Below the pieces are notes generated by a model, which made no database searches, was not told where the DNA came from, and worked only from the letters and a program-made list of their open reading frames with translations. Positions 29,350 through 39,181 of a stretch of DNA of 64,000 nucleotides are shown here, piece by piece. Position numbers and translations under genes: made by a program. Source of the stretch: an uncultured Photobacterium sp. (GTDB lineage: Bacteria; Pseudomonadota; Gammaproteobacteria; Enterobacterales; Vibrionaceae); assembly GCF_947502415.1 (NCBI RefSeq), contig NZ_CANMZV010000013.1, forward strand, positions 62,001 to 126,000, read 5' to 3'. The stretch's first letter is position 1; each line of letters starts with the position of its first letter.

Positions 29350-29900
29350 TGCAAGTCGAAACTATTTACGGCCCTGTCTGTCAAACCGTATACAACAGCG
29401 CGAAAGCGATCAAGCTGCTAATCTGCGATATCGACGGTGTATTCTCCGACGGCCGGATCTACATGGGCAATGACGGCGAAGAACTAAAAACCTTCCATAC
29501 CCGTGACGGCTACGGCATCAAGTCACTAATGTCTGCCGGTGTCGAGATCGCCATCATTACCGGCCGCAAATCAGCTATCGTCGAAAACCGTATGTCCGCT
29601 CTCGGCATTAAACATGTCTATCAGGGCCAGGATAACAAACTAGCCGCGTACGCCGAGATCGCCAACAACCTGGGGATTGCGCCCGAGCATACCAGCTACA
29701 TCGGTGATGACCTGATTGACTGGCCGGTGATGGAAAAAATCGGACTGTCAGTCTGCGTTGCCGATGGCCACCCGCTGCTGGCACGCCGTGCTGACTTTGT
29801 TACCCGAATTCAGGGCGGACACGGTGCGGTACGAGAAGTGTGCGACCTGATCCTTGAAGCAAAAGGCGAATTAGATAAACATAAAGGCTTAAGTATATGA
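29349..29900 (+). CDS. kdsC: 3-deoxy-D-manno-octulosonate 8-phosphate phosphatase KdsC
   Basis: KdsC removes phosphate from Kdo-8-phosphate. It is a small HAD-family phosphatase: D27-I-D29-G with the DGVFSDGRIY loop, AIITGRKS as motif II, and YIGDDLIDWPVM as the metal-binding motif. Length is 183 residues (188 in E. coli). It overlaps lptC by four bases. Confidence 0.96.
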   Translation: MQVETIYGPVCQTVYNSAKAIKLLICDIDGVFSDGRIYMGNDGEELKTFHTRDGYGIKSLMSAGVEIAIITGRKSAIVENRMSALGIKHVYQGQDNKLAAYAEIANNLGIAPEHTSYIGDDLIDWPVMEKIGLSVCVADGHPLLARRADFVTRIQGGHGAVREVCDLILEAKGELDKHKGLSI

Positions 29901-30460
29901 CCTTACAACGGCTACTCTATGCATTACTGCTAGTCGTTTGTGCATGGACAGGCTACTACCTACTGGACAAATACTGGCAGGATGATATTCAGATTGAACC
30001 GGATGCGGAAAAGCCGTTATTTACTGGCAATGCGATAATCAATACGTCGTATAACGAATCCGGTTTACGCAGCTACCAGATAGATTCGGACTACCTGGAA
30101 CATTTCAGTAAAACTGGTGATACCGATTTTATCGAGCCCGTTCTATGGGTTTACAAAAACGGGTCAGAAACAGAGTGGCGTATCAGCTCCAGCGCCGCCA
30201 GGCTGGATAAAAACCAGGTACTGCAAATGAACGGCAATGTCCGTATTTTTAACCTATTGCCCGAGTCTGCAATCAAAGTGATCCAGACTGACAGCCTGCG
30301 ACTTGACCTGATCAATAAAGATTTTGATACCCCGGATCAGGTACTTATTACCGGCAGTGCCTTCCAGAACGAAGGTACCGGTATGAAAGGAAATATGGAG
30401 CGCAGCGTGGCGACCTTATTAAAAAATGTAAAAGGTAGATATGAAGCTTACCAAAATTAG
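29897..30460 (+). CDS. lptC: LptC, inner-membrane anchor of the LPS transport bridge
   Basis: LptC is a bitopic inner-membrane protein that receives LPS from LptBFG and hands it to LptA. One N-terminal membrane helix (about residues 5-22) precedes a beta-jellyroll domain. Length is 187 residues (191 in E. coli). It overlaps kdsC by four bases and lptA by 20, which indicates tight coupling. Sequence conservation is low, and topology and position carry the call. Confidence 0.94.
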   Translation: MTLQRLLYALLLVVCAWTGYYLLDKYWQDDIQIEPDAEKPLFTGNAIINTSYNESGLRSYQIDSDYLEHFSKTGDTDFIEPVLWVYKNGSETEWRISSSAARLDKNQVLQMNGNVRIFNLLPESAIKVIQTDSLRLDLINKDFDTPDQVLITGSAFQNEGTGMKGNMERSVATLLKNVKGRYEAYQN

Positions 30461-30944
30461 TACCCTGCTATGCCTTTGTATCAGTGCGTCTAGTTGGGCA
30501 TTAAGTAACGATACAGAGCAGGCGATTTATATTAACTCTGACAGCCAGGAGCTGGACATTCAAAAGAATGTCGTCACGTTTACCGGTAATGTCGTTCTGC
30601 GCCAGGGCAGCATAGATATCCGTGCCGACAAGCTCGTGGTCTCGCGCCAGTCCGGCGCTGACGGCAAGGAAACCATTGATGCCTACGGCAACCCGGCAAC
30701 CTTCCACCAAATTATGGACAACGGGAAACCAATCGACGGTGCCGCACGCAAAATGCGTTACGAAACCGCCTCCGAGTTCCTGAAGATGACCGATGAAGCA
30801 ATCCTGATCCAGGAAGGAAGTGAGATCCAGGGCCGGGTTATCAGCTACAAGATTGATGAACAAAAACTGGTCGCAGAAAGTGGCAAGAAAAAGCGTGTCA
30901 CAACAATTCTGCAGCCAAATCAGCTTAACAGTAACCAGAAATAA
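30441..30944 (+). CDS. lptA: LptA, periplasmic LPS-transport bridge protein
   Basis: LptA forms the periplasmic beta-jellyroll bridge along which LPS travels to LptDE. A signal peptide (about residues 1-20, ending SSWA) is followed by an OstA-type domain with INSDSQELDIQKNVVTFTGNVVLRQGSIDIRADKL. Length is 167 residues (185 in E. coli). In E. coli an internal sigma-E promoter in lptC drives lptA. I did not find an equally clear one here. Confidence 0.95.
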   Translation: MKLTKISTLLCLCISASSWALSNDTEQAIYINSDSQELDIQKNVVTFTGNVVLRQGSIDIRADKLVVSRQSGADGKETIDAYGNPATFHQIMDNGKPIDGAARKMRYETASEFLKMTDEAILIQEGSEIQGRVISYKIDEQKLVAESGKKKRVTTILQPNQLNSNQK

Positions 30945-30953
30945 GCGGCAATT

Positions 30954-31679
30954 ATGGCAACGTTAAAAGCAGAACACCTGGCAAAAAGCTATAACGGCCG
31001 CAAAGTCGTTTCGGACGTAAGCCTGAAGGTAGAATCAGGCAAAATCGTCGGTTTGCTAGGTCCCAACGGTGCAGGTAAAACGACATCCTTCTACATGATC
31101 GTTGGCCTGGTGGCCCGTGATGAAGGCAAGATCACCATAGATGGCACCGATATCAGCCTCCAACCGATGCATAACCGTTCGCGCATGGGTATTGGTTACC
31201 TGCCGCAGGAAGCATCGATTTTCCGCCGCCTGACGGTTTACGATAACTTGATGGCTGTGTTGCAAACCCGAAAAGAGCTGAACAAGGCTGAACGCCAGGA
31301 TAAACTGGAAGAATTATTGGATGAATTCAACATTCAGCACATTCGTAACAGTTTAGGCATGGCATTATCAGGGGGTGAGCGCCGCCGAGTGGAAATCGCC
31401 CGCGCCCTAGCTGCAAACCCGAAATTTATTTTGCTTGATGAGCCGTTTGCCGGGGTTGATCCAATTTCGGTCATCGATATCAAGAAAATCATTGAACATT
31501 TGCGCGATCGCGGGCTAGGTGTGTTAATCACCGATCACAATGTCAGGGAGACCCTAGATGTTTGTGAACATGCTTATATCGTAAGCCAGGGGCACCTTAT
31601 TGCACACGGCAGCCCAAGCGATGTCCTCAATGATGAGCATGTAAAACGAGTCTATCTGGGCGACCAGTTCCGTCTATAG
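30954..31679 (+). CDS. lptB: LptB, ATPase of the LPS export transporter
   Basis: LptB powers LPS extraction by LptFG (encoded elsewhere). It shows Walker [10 protein letters not shown], signature LSGGERRR, Walker [14 protein letters not shown] and the H-loop VLITDHNV. Length equals E. coli LptB (241). It lies nine bases after lptA and about 106 bases before rpoN, where no terminator is apparent. Confidence 0.97.
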   Translation: MATLKAEHLAKSYNGRKVVSDVSLKVESGKIVGLLGPNGAGKTTSFYMIVGLVARDEGKITIDGTDISLQPMHNRSRMGIGYLPQEASIFRRLTVYDNLMAVLQTRKELNKAERQDKLEELLDEFNIQHIRNSLGMALSGGERRRVEIARALAANPKFILLDEPFAGVDPISVIDIKKIIEHLRDRGLGVLITDHNVRETLDVCEHAYIVSQGHLIAHGSPSDVLNDEHVKRVYLGDQFRL

Positions 31680-31785
31680 TTATAGGTAAGGACGTACCAA
31701 TCACCAAGCACCTACTCAACAACAATGATGTTTATAACGTGCTTCGCGATTAACACAAATATAACAACAAGGTACATACACATAT

Positions 31786-33273
31786 ATGAAAACCTCGCTC
31801 CAGCTCAAAATAGGTCAACAACTGGCAATGACGCCACAGTTGCAGCAAGCAATTCGTCTGTTGCAATTGTCAACCTTGGATCTTCAACAAGAAATTCAAG
31901 AAGCACTGGATGCCAATCCGCTATTGGAGCTGGACGAAAACCTCAATGAAACCGCCTCAGATAATGACGACGGCAAAACTGATGGCCAGGACAACAGTGA
32001 ACTATCAGCTGCAGAGCATGATGCCGCGAGTGAACCGGAACCATTCGATACCTCAGATGCCATCGAACAGCGCGAAATGCCGGAAGAGCTGCCAGTCGAC
32101 ACTACCTGGGACGATTTCTACAGTGCAGGTACTGGCAGCACTGGCATAGCTATCGACGATGACATGCCAGTATATCAAGGTGAAACAACTGAGAGCTTGC
32201 AGGACTACCTAATGTGGCAGGTTCAGCTGACCCCGTTTAGCGAAATCGACCTGACCATCGCAACAGCAATTATTGACGCCATTGACGACAAAGGCTACCT
32301 AACCTGCTCAACCGACGAGATCCTGGAAAGTATCGGCAATAACGAAGTCGAACTGGATGAGGTCGAAGCCGTACTCAAGCGCATCCAGCAGTTCGATCCG
32401 CTGGGCGTGGCCTCCCGCAATCTGCAGGAATGTCTGCTGCTCCAGCTGGCAACTTACCCGGAAGACACCCCTTGGCTTAGCGAGGCAAAAACCTTACTAA
32501 ACCAATATATCAATTTACTTGCCAACCGGGATTACCGCCAACTAATGCGGGAAACCAAGCTGAAAGAACCGGAACTAAAAGCGGTAATGCAGCTGATCCA
32601 CAACCTGGAACCGCGTCCGGGCAACCGGGTCGTCTCCTCCGAAACCGAATATGTAATACCGGATGTCTCTGTATTTAAGGATCACGGCAAATGGGTAGTG
32701 ACTATCAATCCCGATAGTGTGCCTCGGATCCGTGTTAACCAGCAGTACGCCGCGTTAAGCAAAAACACCCGCAACAGTGCAGACAGCCAATTTATCCGCA
32801 CCCACCTTCAGGATGCTAAGTGGCTAATCAAAAGTCTGGAAAGCCGCAATGAAACGCTGCTGAAAGTCGCCCGCTGCATCGTTGAGCACCAACAGGACTT
32901 CTTCGAATACGGTGAAGAAGCCATGAAACCAATGGTACTCAATGATATTGCACTGGCAGTGGACATGCATGAGTCAACGATTTCACGTGTAACAACGCAA
33001 AAATACATGCACACCCCACGTGGTATCTTTGAATTGAAATACTTCTTCTCGAGTCACGTTAGTACGGATAATGGTGGCGAATGCTCGTCAACGGCCATCC
33101 GGGCACTAGTGAAGAAACTGGTTGCCGCTGAAAATCAAGCGAAGCCACTAAGTGACAGTAAAATTGCTACATTACTGGCGGAACAAGGCATCATGGTGGC
33201 ACGGCGTACAATCGCCAAGTACCGTGAATCGCTGGGCATTCCGCCTTCTAATCAGCGAAAACGTCTGCTCTAG
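31786..33273 (+). CDS. rpoN: RNA polymerase sigma-54 factor RpoN
   Basis: Sigma-54 directs RNA polymerase to -24/-12 promoters activated by bacterial enhancer-binding proteins. In Vibrionaceae it controls flagella, nitrogen use and quorum-sensing RNAs. Region I is glutamine/leucine-rich ([31 protein letters not shown]), region II is acidic (about 55-110), and the C-terminus has the helix-turn-helix and the RpoN box [10 protein letters not shown] at residues 472-481. Length is 495 residues (477 in E. coli), the excess lying in acidic region II. Confidence 0.97.
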   Translation: MKTSLQLKIGQQLAMTPQLQQAIRLLQLSTLDLQQEIQEALDANPLLELDENLNETASDNDDGKTDGQDNSELSAAEHDAASEPEPFDTSDAIEQREMPEELPVDTTWDDFYSAGTGSTGIAIDDDMPVYQGETTESLQDYLMWQVQLTPFSEIDLTIATAIIDAIDDKGYLTCSTDEILESIGNNEVELDEVEAVLKRIQQFDPLGVASRNLQECLLLQLATYPEDTPWLSEAKTLLNQYINLLANRDYRQLMRETKLKEPELKAVMQLIHNLEPRPGNRVVSSETEYVIPDVSVFKDHGKWVVTINPDSVPRIRVNQQYAALSKNTRNSADSQFIRTHLQDAKWLIKSLESRNETLLKVARCIVEHQQDFFEYGEEAMKPMVLNDIALAVDMHESTISRVTTQKYMHTPRGIFELKYFFSSHVSTDNGGECSSTAIRALVKKLVAAENQAKPLSDSKIATLLAEQGIMVARRTIAKYRESLGIPPSNQRKRLL

Positions 33274-33300
33274 TCAGGCGAAAACAGAAGGAAGATGTCT

Positions 33301-33588
33301 ATGCAAATTAATCTCACAGGGCACCACATCGAAATTACCCCGTCTCTACGTGATTACGTAACGACCAAATTTGATAAGCTGGAACGCTTTTTTGATAAGA
33401 TTAATAATGTCCATGTGATCCTGAATGTTGAAAAATTACAGCAGGTCGCGGAGGCCACCCTGCACATTAACGCAGGGGAAATCCACGCTAAGGCGGATTC
33501 TGAAAATATGTATGCAGCAATTGACGCGTTAACTGATAAACTGGTTCGTCAACTCAACAAACACAAAGACAAGCTCAATAGCCACTAA
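33301..33588 (+). CDS. hpf: Ribosome hibernation promoting factor HPF (short form)
   Basis: HPF binds the 30S decoding region and promotes 100S dimer formation in stationary phase. From the ATG at 33301 (MQINLTGHHIEITPSLRDYV) the product is 95 residues, the length of E. coli short HPF, without the long-form dimerisation domain. An ATG at 33295 is too close to the AGAAGGAAG site, and the chosen one is eight bases away. The rpoN-hpf-ptsN order is conserved. Confidence 0.95.
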   Translation: MQINLTGHHIEITPSLRDYVTTKFDKLERFFDKINNVHVILNVEKLQQVAEATLHINAGEIHAKADSENMYAAIDALTDKLVRQLNKHKDKLNSH

Positions 33589-33590
33589 TC

Positions 33591-34040
33591 ATGCAACTGA
33601 GTAATGTACTGAGCCTGGACTGCACTAAAAGTGCAGTCCACTGCTCCAGCAAAAAACGAGCCCTTGAAATCATCAGCGAAATTGCTGCTGAGCACCTGGA
33701 CCAAAACCCCCAACCACTGTTCGAGTGTATGCTGAGCCGTGAGAAAATGGGGAGTACAGGTATAGGTAATGGCATCGCAATCCCCCATGGGCGCATCCAC
33801 AACAGCGAGCAAGCCATCGCCGTGCTGATCCAATGCCAGAACCCAATCCAGTTCGATGCCATCGACAATCAACCTGTCGACCTCTTGTTTGCCCTGCTCG
33901 TTCCCGATGAACAATGCCAGGAACACTTGAAAACTCTCTCCTGTATGGCTGAAAAGCTCAGCAACAAGCAAATCTGCAAACAGCTACGTACCGCAAAAAG
34001 CGATGAAGAGCTTTATCAAATCCTCACCTGTGATTCATAA
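33591..34040 (+). CDS. ptsN: Nitrogen PTS regulatory enzyme IIA (PtsN)
   Basis: EIIA-Ntr is the output protein of the nitrogen phosphotransferase system and regulates potassium transport and other targets. The 149-residue PTS EIIA type-2 domain contains NGIAIPHGRI with the phosphorylated histidine at H66. It starts two bases after the hpf stop. Its phosphodonor NPr is encoded two genes downstream. Confidence 0.95.
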   Translation: MQLSNVLSLDCTKSAVHCSSKKRALEIISEIAAEHLDQNPQPLFECMLSREKMGSTGIGNGIAIPHGRIHNSEQAIAVLIQCQNPIQFDAIDNQPVDLLFALLVPDEQCQEHLKTLSCMAEKLSNKQICKQLRTAKSDEELYQILTCDS

Positions 34041-34080
34041 TGAGCATCTCCACCATCCCGTTAGTTAAGGTATGCTAACC

Positions 34081-34932
34081 ATGAAGTTAATGGTCGTAAG
34101 CGGACGCTCAGGCTCTGGTAAATCCATAGCCTTGCGTGTATTGGAAGATCTGGGTTACTACTGCGTTGATAACCTGCCAGTTAACCTGCTACCCCAGTTT
34201 GTCACTACAGTTGAGGGCAACCAGCAAGATATCGCGGTCAGTATCGATGTCCGCAATATGCCAGACAGGCCCGAAGAGATCCGCCTGACTCTGGGGGCAT
34301 TGAGCCAAAAGCTGGATGTCAACGTACTGTTCCTTGATGCCGACGACAAAGAACTGGTCAAACGCTACAGCGAAACTCGCCGCCTGCACCCACTGTCACG
34401 AAATAACATGAGCCTGGAGCAAGCCATCCAGTCTGAGAGTGCCCGTCTCTCTGAACTGAAAGAACATGCCGACCTTGTTATCGATACCACCAGCAAATCG
34501 ATCCACGATCTAAGCGAAACAGTACGCAGCCGCGTACTTGGGCGAAGTACCCGCGAACTGGTTATGGTCTTCGAATCTTTTGGCTTCAAGCACGGATTGC
34601 CAACTGATGCTGACTATGTCTTTGATGTTCGCTTTCTGCCGAACCCGCACTGGATCCCGGAACTCAAGCCGCTTACTGGGCTGGATCAGGGCGTCAAGGA
34701 GTACCTTTCCGGCCATTCCGAAGTCAACCAGCTGATCTACCAGATCCGCAATTTCATTGAAACTTGGCTTCCGATGCTGGAGAAAAACAACCGTAGCTAT
34801 GTCACTGTCGCCATTGGTTGTACTGGCGGCCAACATCGCTCAGTCTACGTCGCCCAACAGCTTGCCGATCATTTTCGCAATGAAGGTCATCAAATCCAGG
34901 TACGCCACCGGACCCTGGAAGCCAGCGCATGA
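34081..34932 (+). CDS. rapZ: RNase adapter protein RapZ
   Basis: RapZ binds GlcN6P-sensing small RNA GlmZ and presents it to RNase E, tuning amino-sugar synthesis for the cell envelope. The N-terminal P-loop GRSGSGKS lies at residues 8-15 from the ATG at 34081, and the C-terminal domain shows [20 protein letters not shown]. An upstream ATG at 34072 is only one base from the AAGG site, so 34081 (283 residues, 284 in E. coli) is preferred. It overlaps npr by four bases. Whether GlmY/GlmZ control operates in this organism cannot be seen here. Confidence 0.95.
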   Translation: MKLMVVSGRSGSGKSIALRVLEDLGYYCVDNLPVNLLPQFVTTVEGNQQDIAVSIDVRNMPDRPEEIRLTLGALSQKLDVNVLFLDADDKELVKRYSETRRLHPLSRNNMSLEQAIQSESARLSELKEHADLVIDTTSKSIHDLSETVRSRVLGRSTRELVMVFESFGFKHGLPTDADYVFDVRFLPNPHWIPELKPLTGLDQGVKEYLSGHSEVNQLIYQIRNFIETWLPMLEKNNRSYVTVAIGCTGGQHRSVYVAQQLADHFRNEGHQIQVRHRTLEASA

Positions 34933-35204
34933 GTGTCCTAAGCCGACAACTTTTCATCAATAACCGCCTGGGACTACATGCCCGGGCAGCTATCAAACTG
35001 GTTGAACTGGCGCAAAGCTTCGAAGCGACCGTTACTATCAGTAACGACGAAAAAAGTGCAACGGCTGATAGTGTGATGGGGCTACTGATGCTGGAATCTG
35101 CTCAGGGGCAACAAGTGTGTGTCAGCGCTGAAGGCCGAGATGCCGAAGCCGCACTATCCGCGGTGTCGGAGCTAATCGAAGCTGGATTTGACGAAGAAAA
35201 CTAA
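34929..35204 (+). CDS. npr: Phosphocarrier protein NPr (nitrogen PTS HPr)
   Basis: NPr relays phosphate from EI-Ntr to EIIA-Ntr. The 91-residue HPr-fold protein has [11 protein letters not shown] with the phosphorylated histidine at H17. It overlaps rapZ by four bases and is the last gene of the run starting at 27398, followed by a stem-loop. Confidence 0.95.
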   Translation: MSVLSRQLFINNRLGLHARAAIKLVELAQSFEATVTISNDEKSATADSVMGLLMLESAQGQQVCVSAEGRDAEAALSAVSELIEAGFDEEN

Positions 35205-35525
35205 CTTCCCGTTAAAGAGCAAACATCGCCAATCAGGCAGATAACAGGAATGATCAAAAGCGAAATTGAACTTAACTCGCTCGTCATCATTCCTTTCTCA
35301 CCCTCCGCCGATTCCTCACAAAGATTAAATCTTTATTTCCTCTCAGATCTGGTGAGACAATCACCTTAGTATTGCGTTAGAATTCAGATTATTGCGCCGC
35401 CATACCTAACAGAGCACACCCAGTACAACAGCCAGCAATGCTTCATTGGCATTTCACCTGTTCACTTCTATCTTCCGTTAAAGGTATCGCGGCTGGCATC
35501 AAGGTAATTTGGGGTATCACAACCA
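35205..35525. other. Intergenic region between npr and mgtE
   Basis: About 320 bases without a gene. It contains a compound stem-loop (35247-35298), a perfect 15-base palindrome (35320-35334) and the mgtE leader. I recognise no known riboswitch fold and cannot name a confident promoter. Confidence 0.75.
35247..35298 (+). terminator. Terminator-like stem-loop after npr
   Basis: GGAATGAT (35247-35254) pairs with ATCATTCC (35286-35293), and an inner AGCGA/TCGCT pair extends the structure. It is followed by TTTCTC. It is plausible as the end of the rpoN-region transcript, though the T-run is interrupted. Confidence 0.55.
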
Positions 35526-36884
35526 ATGGCGGATGTACTAGAACAAGATCAGACGCATCAGACGCTGCAAGAAGTCAACCAAGCGCTTGAAAACGGCATG
35601 TTTGTCCATGTCCGCCGAATGCTTCAAGATATGGAGCCGGAAGATATTGCGCACCTGCTGGAAGCCTCTCCGCCCAAGGAGCGTCAGGTATTATGGCAGC
35701 TAACTGATCCGGAAGAACAAGGTGAAATCCTTGATGAACTGTCGGAAGATGTAAAAGACGGTATCGTCTTACAGATGGCACCGGACAAACTGGCAGCCGT
35801 CACCGAAGGGATGGAAACCGATGATGTCGCCTACGTCCTGAGAAGCCTGCCCGACGAGAAATACCGGGAAGTGCTGGCGCAGATGGATGCTACCGATCGA
35901 CACCGCGTCGAAAAGGCCCTGGCCTACCCGGAAGAAACGGCCGGCGGTATGATGAGTACCGACTTCATCACCATCCGGGGGGATGTCACGGCCGATGTAG
36001 TATTGCGTTACTTGCGTATGAAAGGCGAGTTGCCGGAAGCCACCGATGCCCTGTACGTATTGGATCAAAACGAAAAGCTGATTGGCCACCTGTCACTATC
36101 GACCCTTATCACCACCCAACCAGATACCGACATCCAGGAAGTCATGGACGATGCCGACGAAGCCATCGCTGTTGATATGGATGACAGTGAAGTCGCTAAT
36201 CTGTTCGAGCGCCGCAACTGGCTGTCGGCACCGGTCGTCGATCCGGATAACCACTTGGTCGGCCGTATCACCATCGATGACGTCGTTGATATCATCCGTG
36301 AAGATGCAGAACACTCCATGATGAGTATGGCTGGTATGGACGATGACGAAGATACCTTTGCCCCAGTCCTGAAATCAGCCCGTCGCCGAAGTATCTGGCT
36401 GGGAGTCAATGTTCTGGCCGCGTTGGCAGCAGCATCAGTATCCAACATGTTTGAAGAAACCCTGGATCAAATGGCGGCAATTGCAATTTTGATGACCATT
36501 GTCCCGTCAATGGGCGGGGTTGCCGGTAACCAGACTGTCGCTCTGGTGATCCGAGGCCTGGCTGTCGGCCATATCGGTGATACAAACACCCGCTGGTTGC
36601 TCAGCAAAGAAGCCCGGGTAGGATTAATTAACGGCATTCTATGGGCTGCGATCATCGGTGGGGTGGTCACGGTATGGAAACAAAATCTGTTGCTCGGTGC
36701 CATTATCGCCGGGGCAATGATGACCAATTTACTGGTGGCCGGAGTTGCCGGGGTCTGTATCCCTGTTCTGCTCAAAAAGCTCAATATCGACCCCGCACTG
36801 GCCGGAGGCATGGCGCTGACGACCATCACCGATATTGTCGGCCTGTCAGTCTTCCTTGGAATGGCGACAATATTCCTGATATAG
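35526..36884 (+). CDS. mgtE: Magnesium transporter MgtE
   Basis: MgtE is a homodimeric Mg2+ channel gated by cytoplasmic magnesium. The N-terminal superhelical domain (about residues 25-135, with LLEASPPKERQVLW) is followed by a pair of CBS domains (about 140-265, with VVDPDNHLVGRITIDDVVDIIRE) and a five-helix membrane domain (about 290-452) with SMGGVAGNQTVALVIRGLAVG, the pore-lining region. The 452-residue length is typical. It is a single-gene unit between two terminators. Confidence 0.95.
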   Translation: MADVLEQDQTHQTLQEVNQALENGMFVHVRRMLQDMEPEDIAHLLEASPPKERQVLWQLTDPEEQGEILDELSEDVKDGIVLQMAPDKLAAVTEGMETDDVAYVLRSLPDEKYREVLAQMDATDRHRVEKALAYPEETAGGMMSTDFITIRGDVTADVVLRYLRMKGELPEATDALYVLDQNEKLIGHLSLSTLITTQPDTDIQEVMDDADEAIAVDMDDSEVANLFERRNWLSAPVVDPDNHLVGRITIDDVVDIIREDAEHSMMSMAGMDDDEDTFAPVLKSARRRSIWLGVNVLAALAAASVSNMFEETLDQMAAIAILMTIVPSMGGVAGNQTVALVIRGLAVGHIGDTNTRWLLSKEARVGLINGILWAAIIGGVVTVWKQNLLLGAIIAGAMMTNLLVAGVAGVCIPVLLKKLNIDPALAGGMALTTITDIVGLSVFLGMATIFLI

Positions 36885-36905
36885 CAGCCACACAAACTAT
36901 GAAGC

Positions 36906-36944
36906 AAAAAAAAAAAGCGAGAGCCACTTGGCCCTCGCTTTTTT
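36906..36944. terminator. Bidirectional terminator between mgtE and pmbA
   Basis: AAAAAAGCGAGAGCC-ACTT-GGCCCTCGCTTTTTT: a nine-pair stem with one mismatch, flanked by A and T runs, between convergent genes. Confidence 0.93.
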
Positions 36945-36964
36945 AATGCATTCAGTAATTGTTA

Positions 36965-38308
36965 TTACTCACCAGCAATCTTCATCGTATCCAACAAGAT
37001 AGAACCTGTCTGGATCTGGCTGCGAGTTTCAGTATCGGTACCAATCGCAACGATATTCTGCATCATGTCAGTAAGGTTACCCGCAATCGTCACTTCGCTG
37101 ACAGGGAACTGAATTTCACCGTTCTCAACCCAGAAACCAGCCGCACCACGGGAATAATCGCCGGTCACGATATTAACGCCCTGTCCCATCAGCTCAGTTA
37201 CCAACAAGCCGCGATCCATCTTCTTCAGCATCTGCTCAAAGCTCTCACCAGTCGACTTGACCTGCCAGTTGTGAATACCACCAGCATGACCGGTTGGCTG
37301 ACGCCCAAGTTTACGTGCCGCATAGCTGGTCATCAGGTAGGTCTGCAGTACGCCAGACTGAATAATCTCACGATCGTGAGTTGCCAGCCCCTCACTATCA
37401 AACGGCGTACTCGCCATACCACGCAATACATGCGGACGCTCGCTGATATCCAGCCATTCAGGGAAGATCTGCTCACCCAGCTTATCCAGCAAGAATGACG
37501 ATTTACGATACAGGTTAGAGCCACTGATCCCCATCACCAAGTGACCAAACAAGCCGGTAGCAATATCAGCAGCAAACATAATTGGAGCTTCGCGTGTGGT
37601 CAGCTTCTGCGGGTCAATACGGCCGACTGTACGCTCTGCCGCATGCTGGCCGACTTTTTCTGGAGTCCAGAGATCGCAAGCACGGCGCGCAGTGGTGTAG
37701 CTGTAATCACGCTCCATCTCACCATTTTTGCCTTCGGCAATCACGCAGCAGCTGGTGCTGTGACGGCTGGAAGCATAACTGGCCAACATACCGTGGCTAT
37801 TACCGTAAACACGAATACCATAATGGCTATCATAGCTGGCACCATCGCTCTGCTTTATACGAGAGTCTGAATCCAGTGCTGCCTGCTCTGCCCGGACTGC
37901 AATTGATGCCGCGCGCTCCGGTTCTGGCTCATCCGGATGGAAAAGGTCCAAATCTGGGATATCCCTAGCCATCAGCTCAGCAGGGCCAGGACCGGCATAA
38001 GGGTCTTCTGAGGTATAACGGGCAATATCCAAAGCGGCTGCAACAGTCTGGGCAATCGCATTCTCACTCAGATCCGATGTAGAGGCACTCCCTTTACGTT
38101 GGCCGCGATAGACGGTGATACCGAGCGCACCGTCACTATTAAATTCCACATTCTCAACGTCACACATACGCGTGGACACGCTGATACCTGTGGTTTTGTT
38201 AATAGCAACTTCAGCTGCGTCTGCCTGCTTACCTGCCAGCTCCAATGCTCTTGCAACTGCAGCTTCCAGCTCTACGCGCTGCTGTGCGACCTGTTCTCTT
38301 ACGTCCAT
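36965..38308 (-). CDS. pmbA: Metalloprotease accessory subunit PmbA (TldE)
   Basis: PmbA/TldE partners TldD in a heterodimeric protease that matures ribosomally made peptides (microcin B17 in E. coli) and degrades unfolded peptides. The 447-residue protein shows TldD/PmbA-family segments ([84 protein letters not shown]) but lacks the HExxxH zinc motif, as expected for this subunit. Its partner tldD lies 900 bases away, separated by darP. Confidence 0.95.
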   Translation of the reverse strand: MDVREQVAQQRVELEAAVARALELAGKQADAAEVAINKTTGISVSTRMCDVENVEFNSDGALGITVYRGQRKGSASTSDLSENAIAQTVAAALDIARYTSEDPYAGPGPAELMARDIPDLDLFHPDEPEPERAASIAVRAEQAALDSDSRIKQSDGASYDSHYGIRVYGNSHGMLASYASSRHSTSCCVIAEGKNGEMERDYSYTTARRACDLWTPEKVGQHAAERTVGRIDPQKLTTREAPIMFAADIATGLFGHLVMGISGSNLYRKSSFLLDKLGEQIFPEWLDISERPHVLRGMASTPFDSEGLATHDREIIQSGVLQTYLMTSYAARKLGRQPTGHAGGIHNWQVKSTGESFEQMLKKMDRGLLVTELMGQGVNIVTGDYSRGAAGFWVENGEIQFPVSEVTIAGNLTDMMQNIVAIGTDTETRSQIQTGSILLDTMKIAGE

Positions 38309-38538
38309 ACCTTCACTTTCTCAGAGGGATGATAAACACTTTCAATAAGTTAACTGACTGTCTGACAGGTAATTTACTGAGACGGGGATCATGATAATGA
38401 CTAGCACCGCTTCAACCGACGCTGATAGGCGCTTTATTTAGTATTACCTATAGGATAACACCGTGAGACAGGAATTTGCGCCCCAAATCACGATTAAACT
38501 GATAAAATAGAGCCATTAACTTCTTTAGTGAGCCTGTT

Positions 38539-39063
38539 ATGAGCCGTAAAAACCAGAAAGCCCCTTGGGAAGAGGAAGAAGAAATCATCTGGGTAAGTAA
38601 GTCCGAGATGAAGCGCGACATGGAAGCCCTACAAAAAATTGGTGAAGAGCTGGTTGAGCTTAAGCCTAATGCACTGGCAAAGATTCCGCTGGATGAAGAT
38701 CTACTGGATGCTATCCGCGATGCACAGCGCTTTAAAAACGAAGCCCGCCGCCGTCAGTTACAACGAATTGGCAAGCTAATGCGCCAAGTTGAGGTCGAGC
38801 CAATCCAGAACGCTCTGGACATGCTGCGAAACAAACACTCACAGGCGACAGTTGCCCTGCGCAAGCTGGAACAAAAACGTGACAAGCTGATCGAAAATGG
38901 TGACAGCATGATCAATGCCATCATGGTTGATCACCCGGAAGCTGACCGTCAGCGCCTGCGCCAGCTTGTTCGCCAGGCGAACAAAGAAAAAGCACAAAGC
39001 AAACCGGCTAAAGCCTACCGTGAAATCTTCCAGTACCTGAAAGAGCTATACCTGGAAGACTAA
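38539..39063 (+). CDS. darP: Dual-action ribosomal maturation protein DarP (YjgA)
   Basis: DarP associates with pre-50S particles and aids late maturation of the 23S peptidyl-transferase region. The 174-residue, highly charged, helical protein shows the DUF615 pattern: [39 protein letters not shown] and [14 protein letters not shown]. It is divergent from pmbA, as in E. coli, and ends at the terminator facing tldD. Confidence 0.93.
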   Translation: MSRKNQKAPWEEEEEIIWVSKSEMKRDMEALQKIGEELVELKPNALAKIPLDEDLLDAIRDAQRFKNEARRRQLQRIGKLMRQVEVEPIQNALDMLRNKHSQATVALRKLEQKRDKLIENGDSMINAIMVDHPEADRQRLRQLVRQANKEKAQSKPAKAYREIFQYLKELYLED

Positions 39064-39122
39064 CCGCCAAGGCAATCCAGCTGTTAGCAACGACACTGTA
39101 GTCATACTAAAAATAGCCATAT

Positions 39123-39153
39123 AAAAAATGCCAGCATCGTTGCTGGCATTTTA
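39123..39153. terminator. Bidirectional terminator between darP and tldD
   Basis: AAAATGCCAGCA-TCGT-TGCTGGCATTTT, a perfect twelve-pair stem with A/T flanks between convergent genes. Confidence 0.93.
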
Positions 39154-39181
39154 TTGTCTAACAGTTGGGTGTTACACGCGG

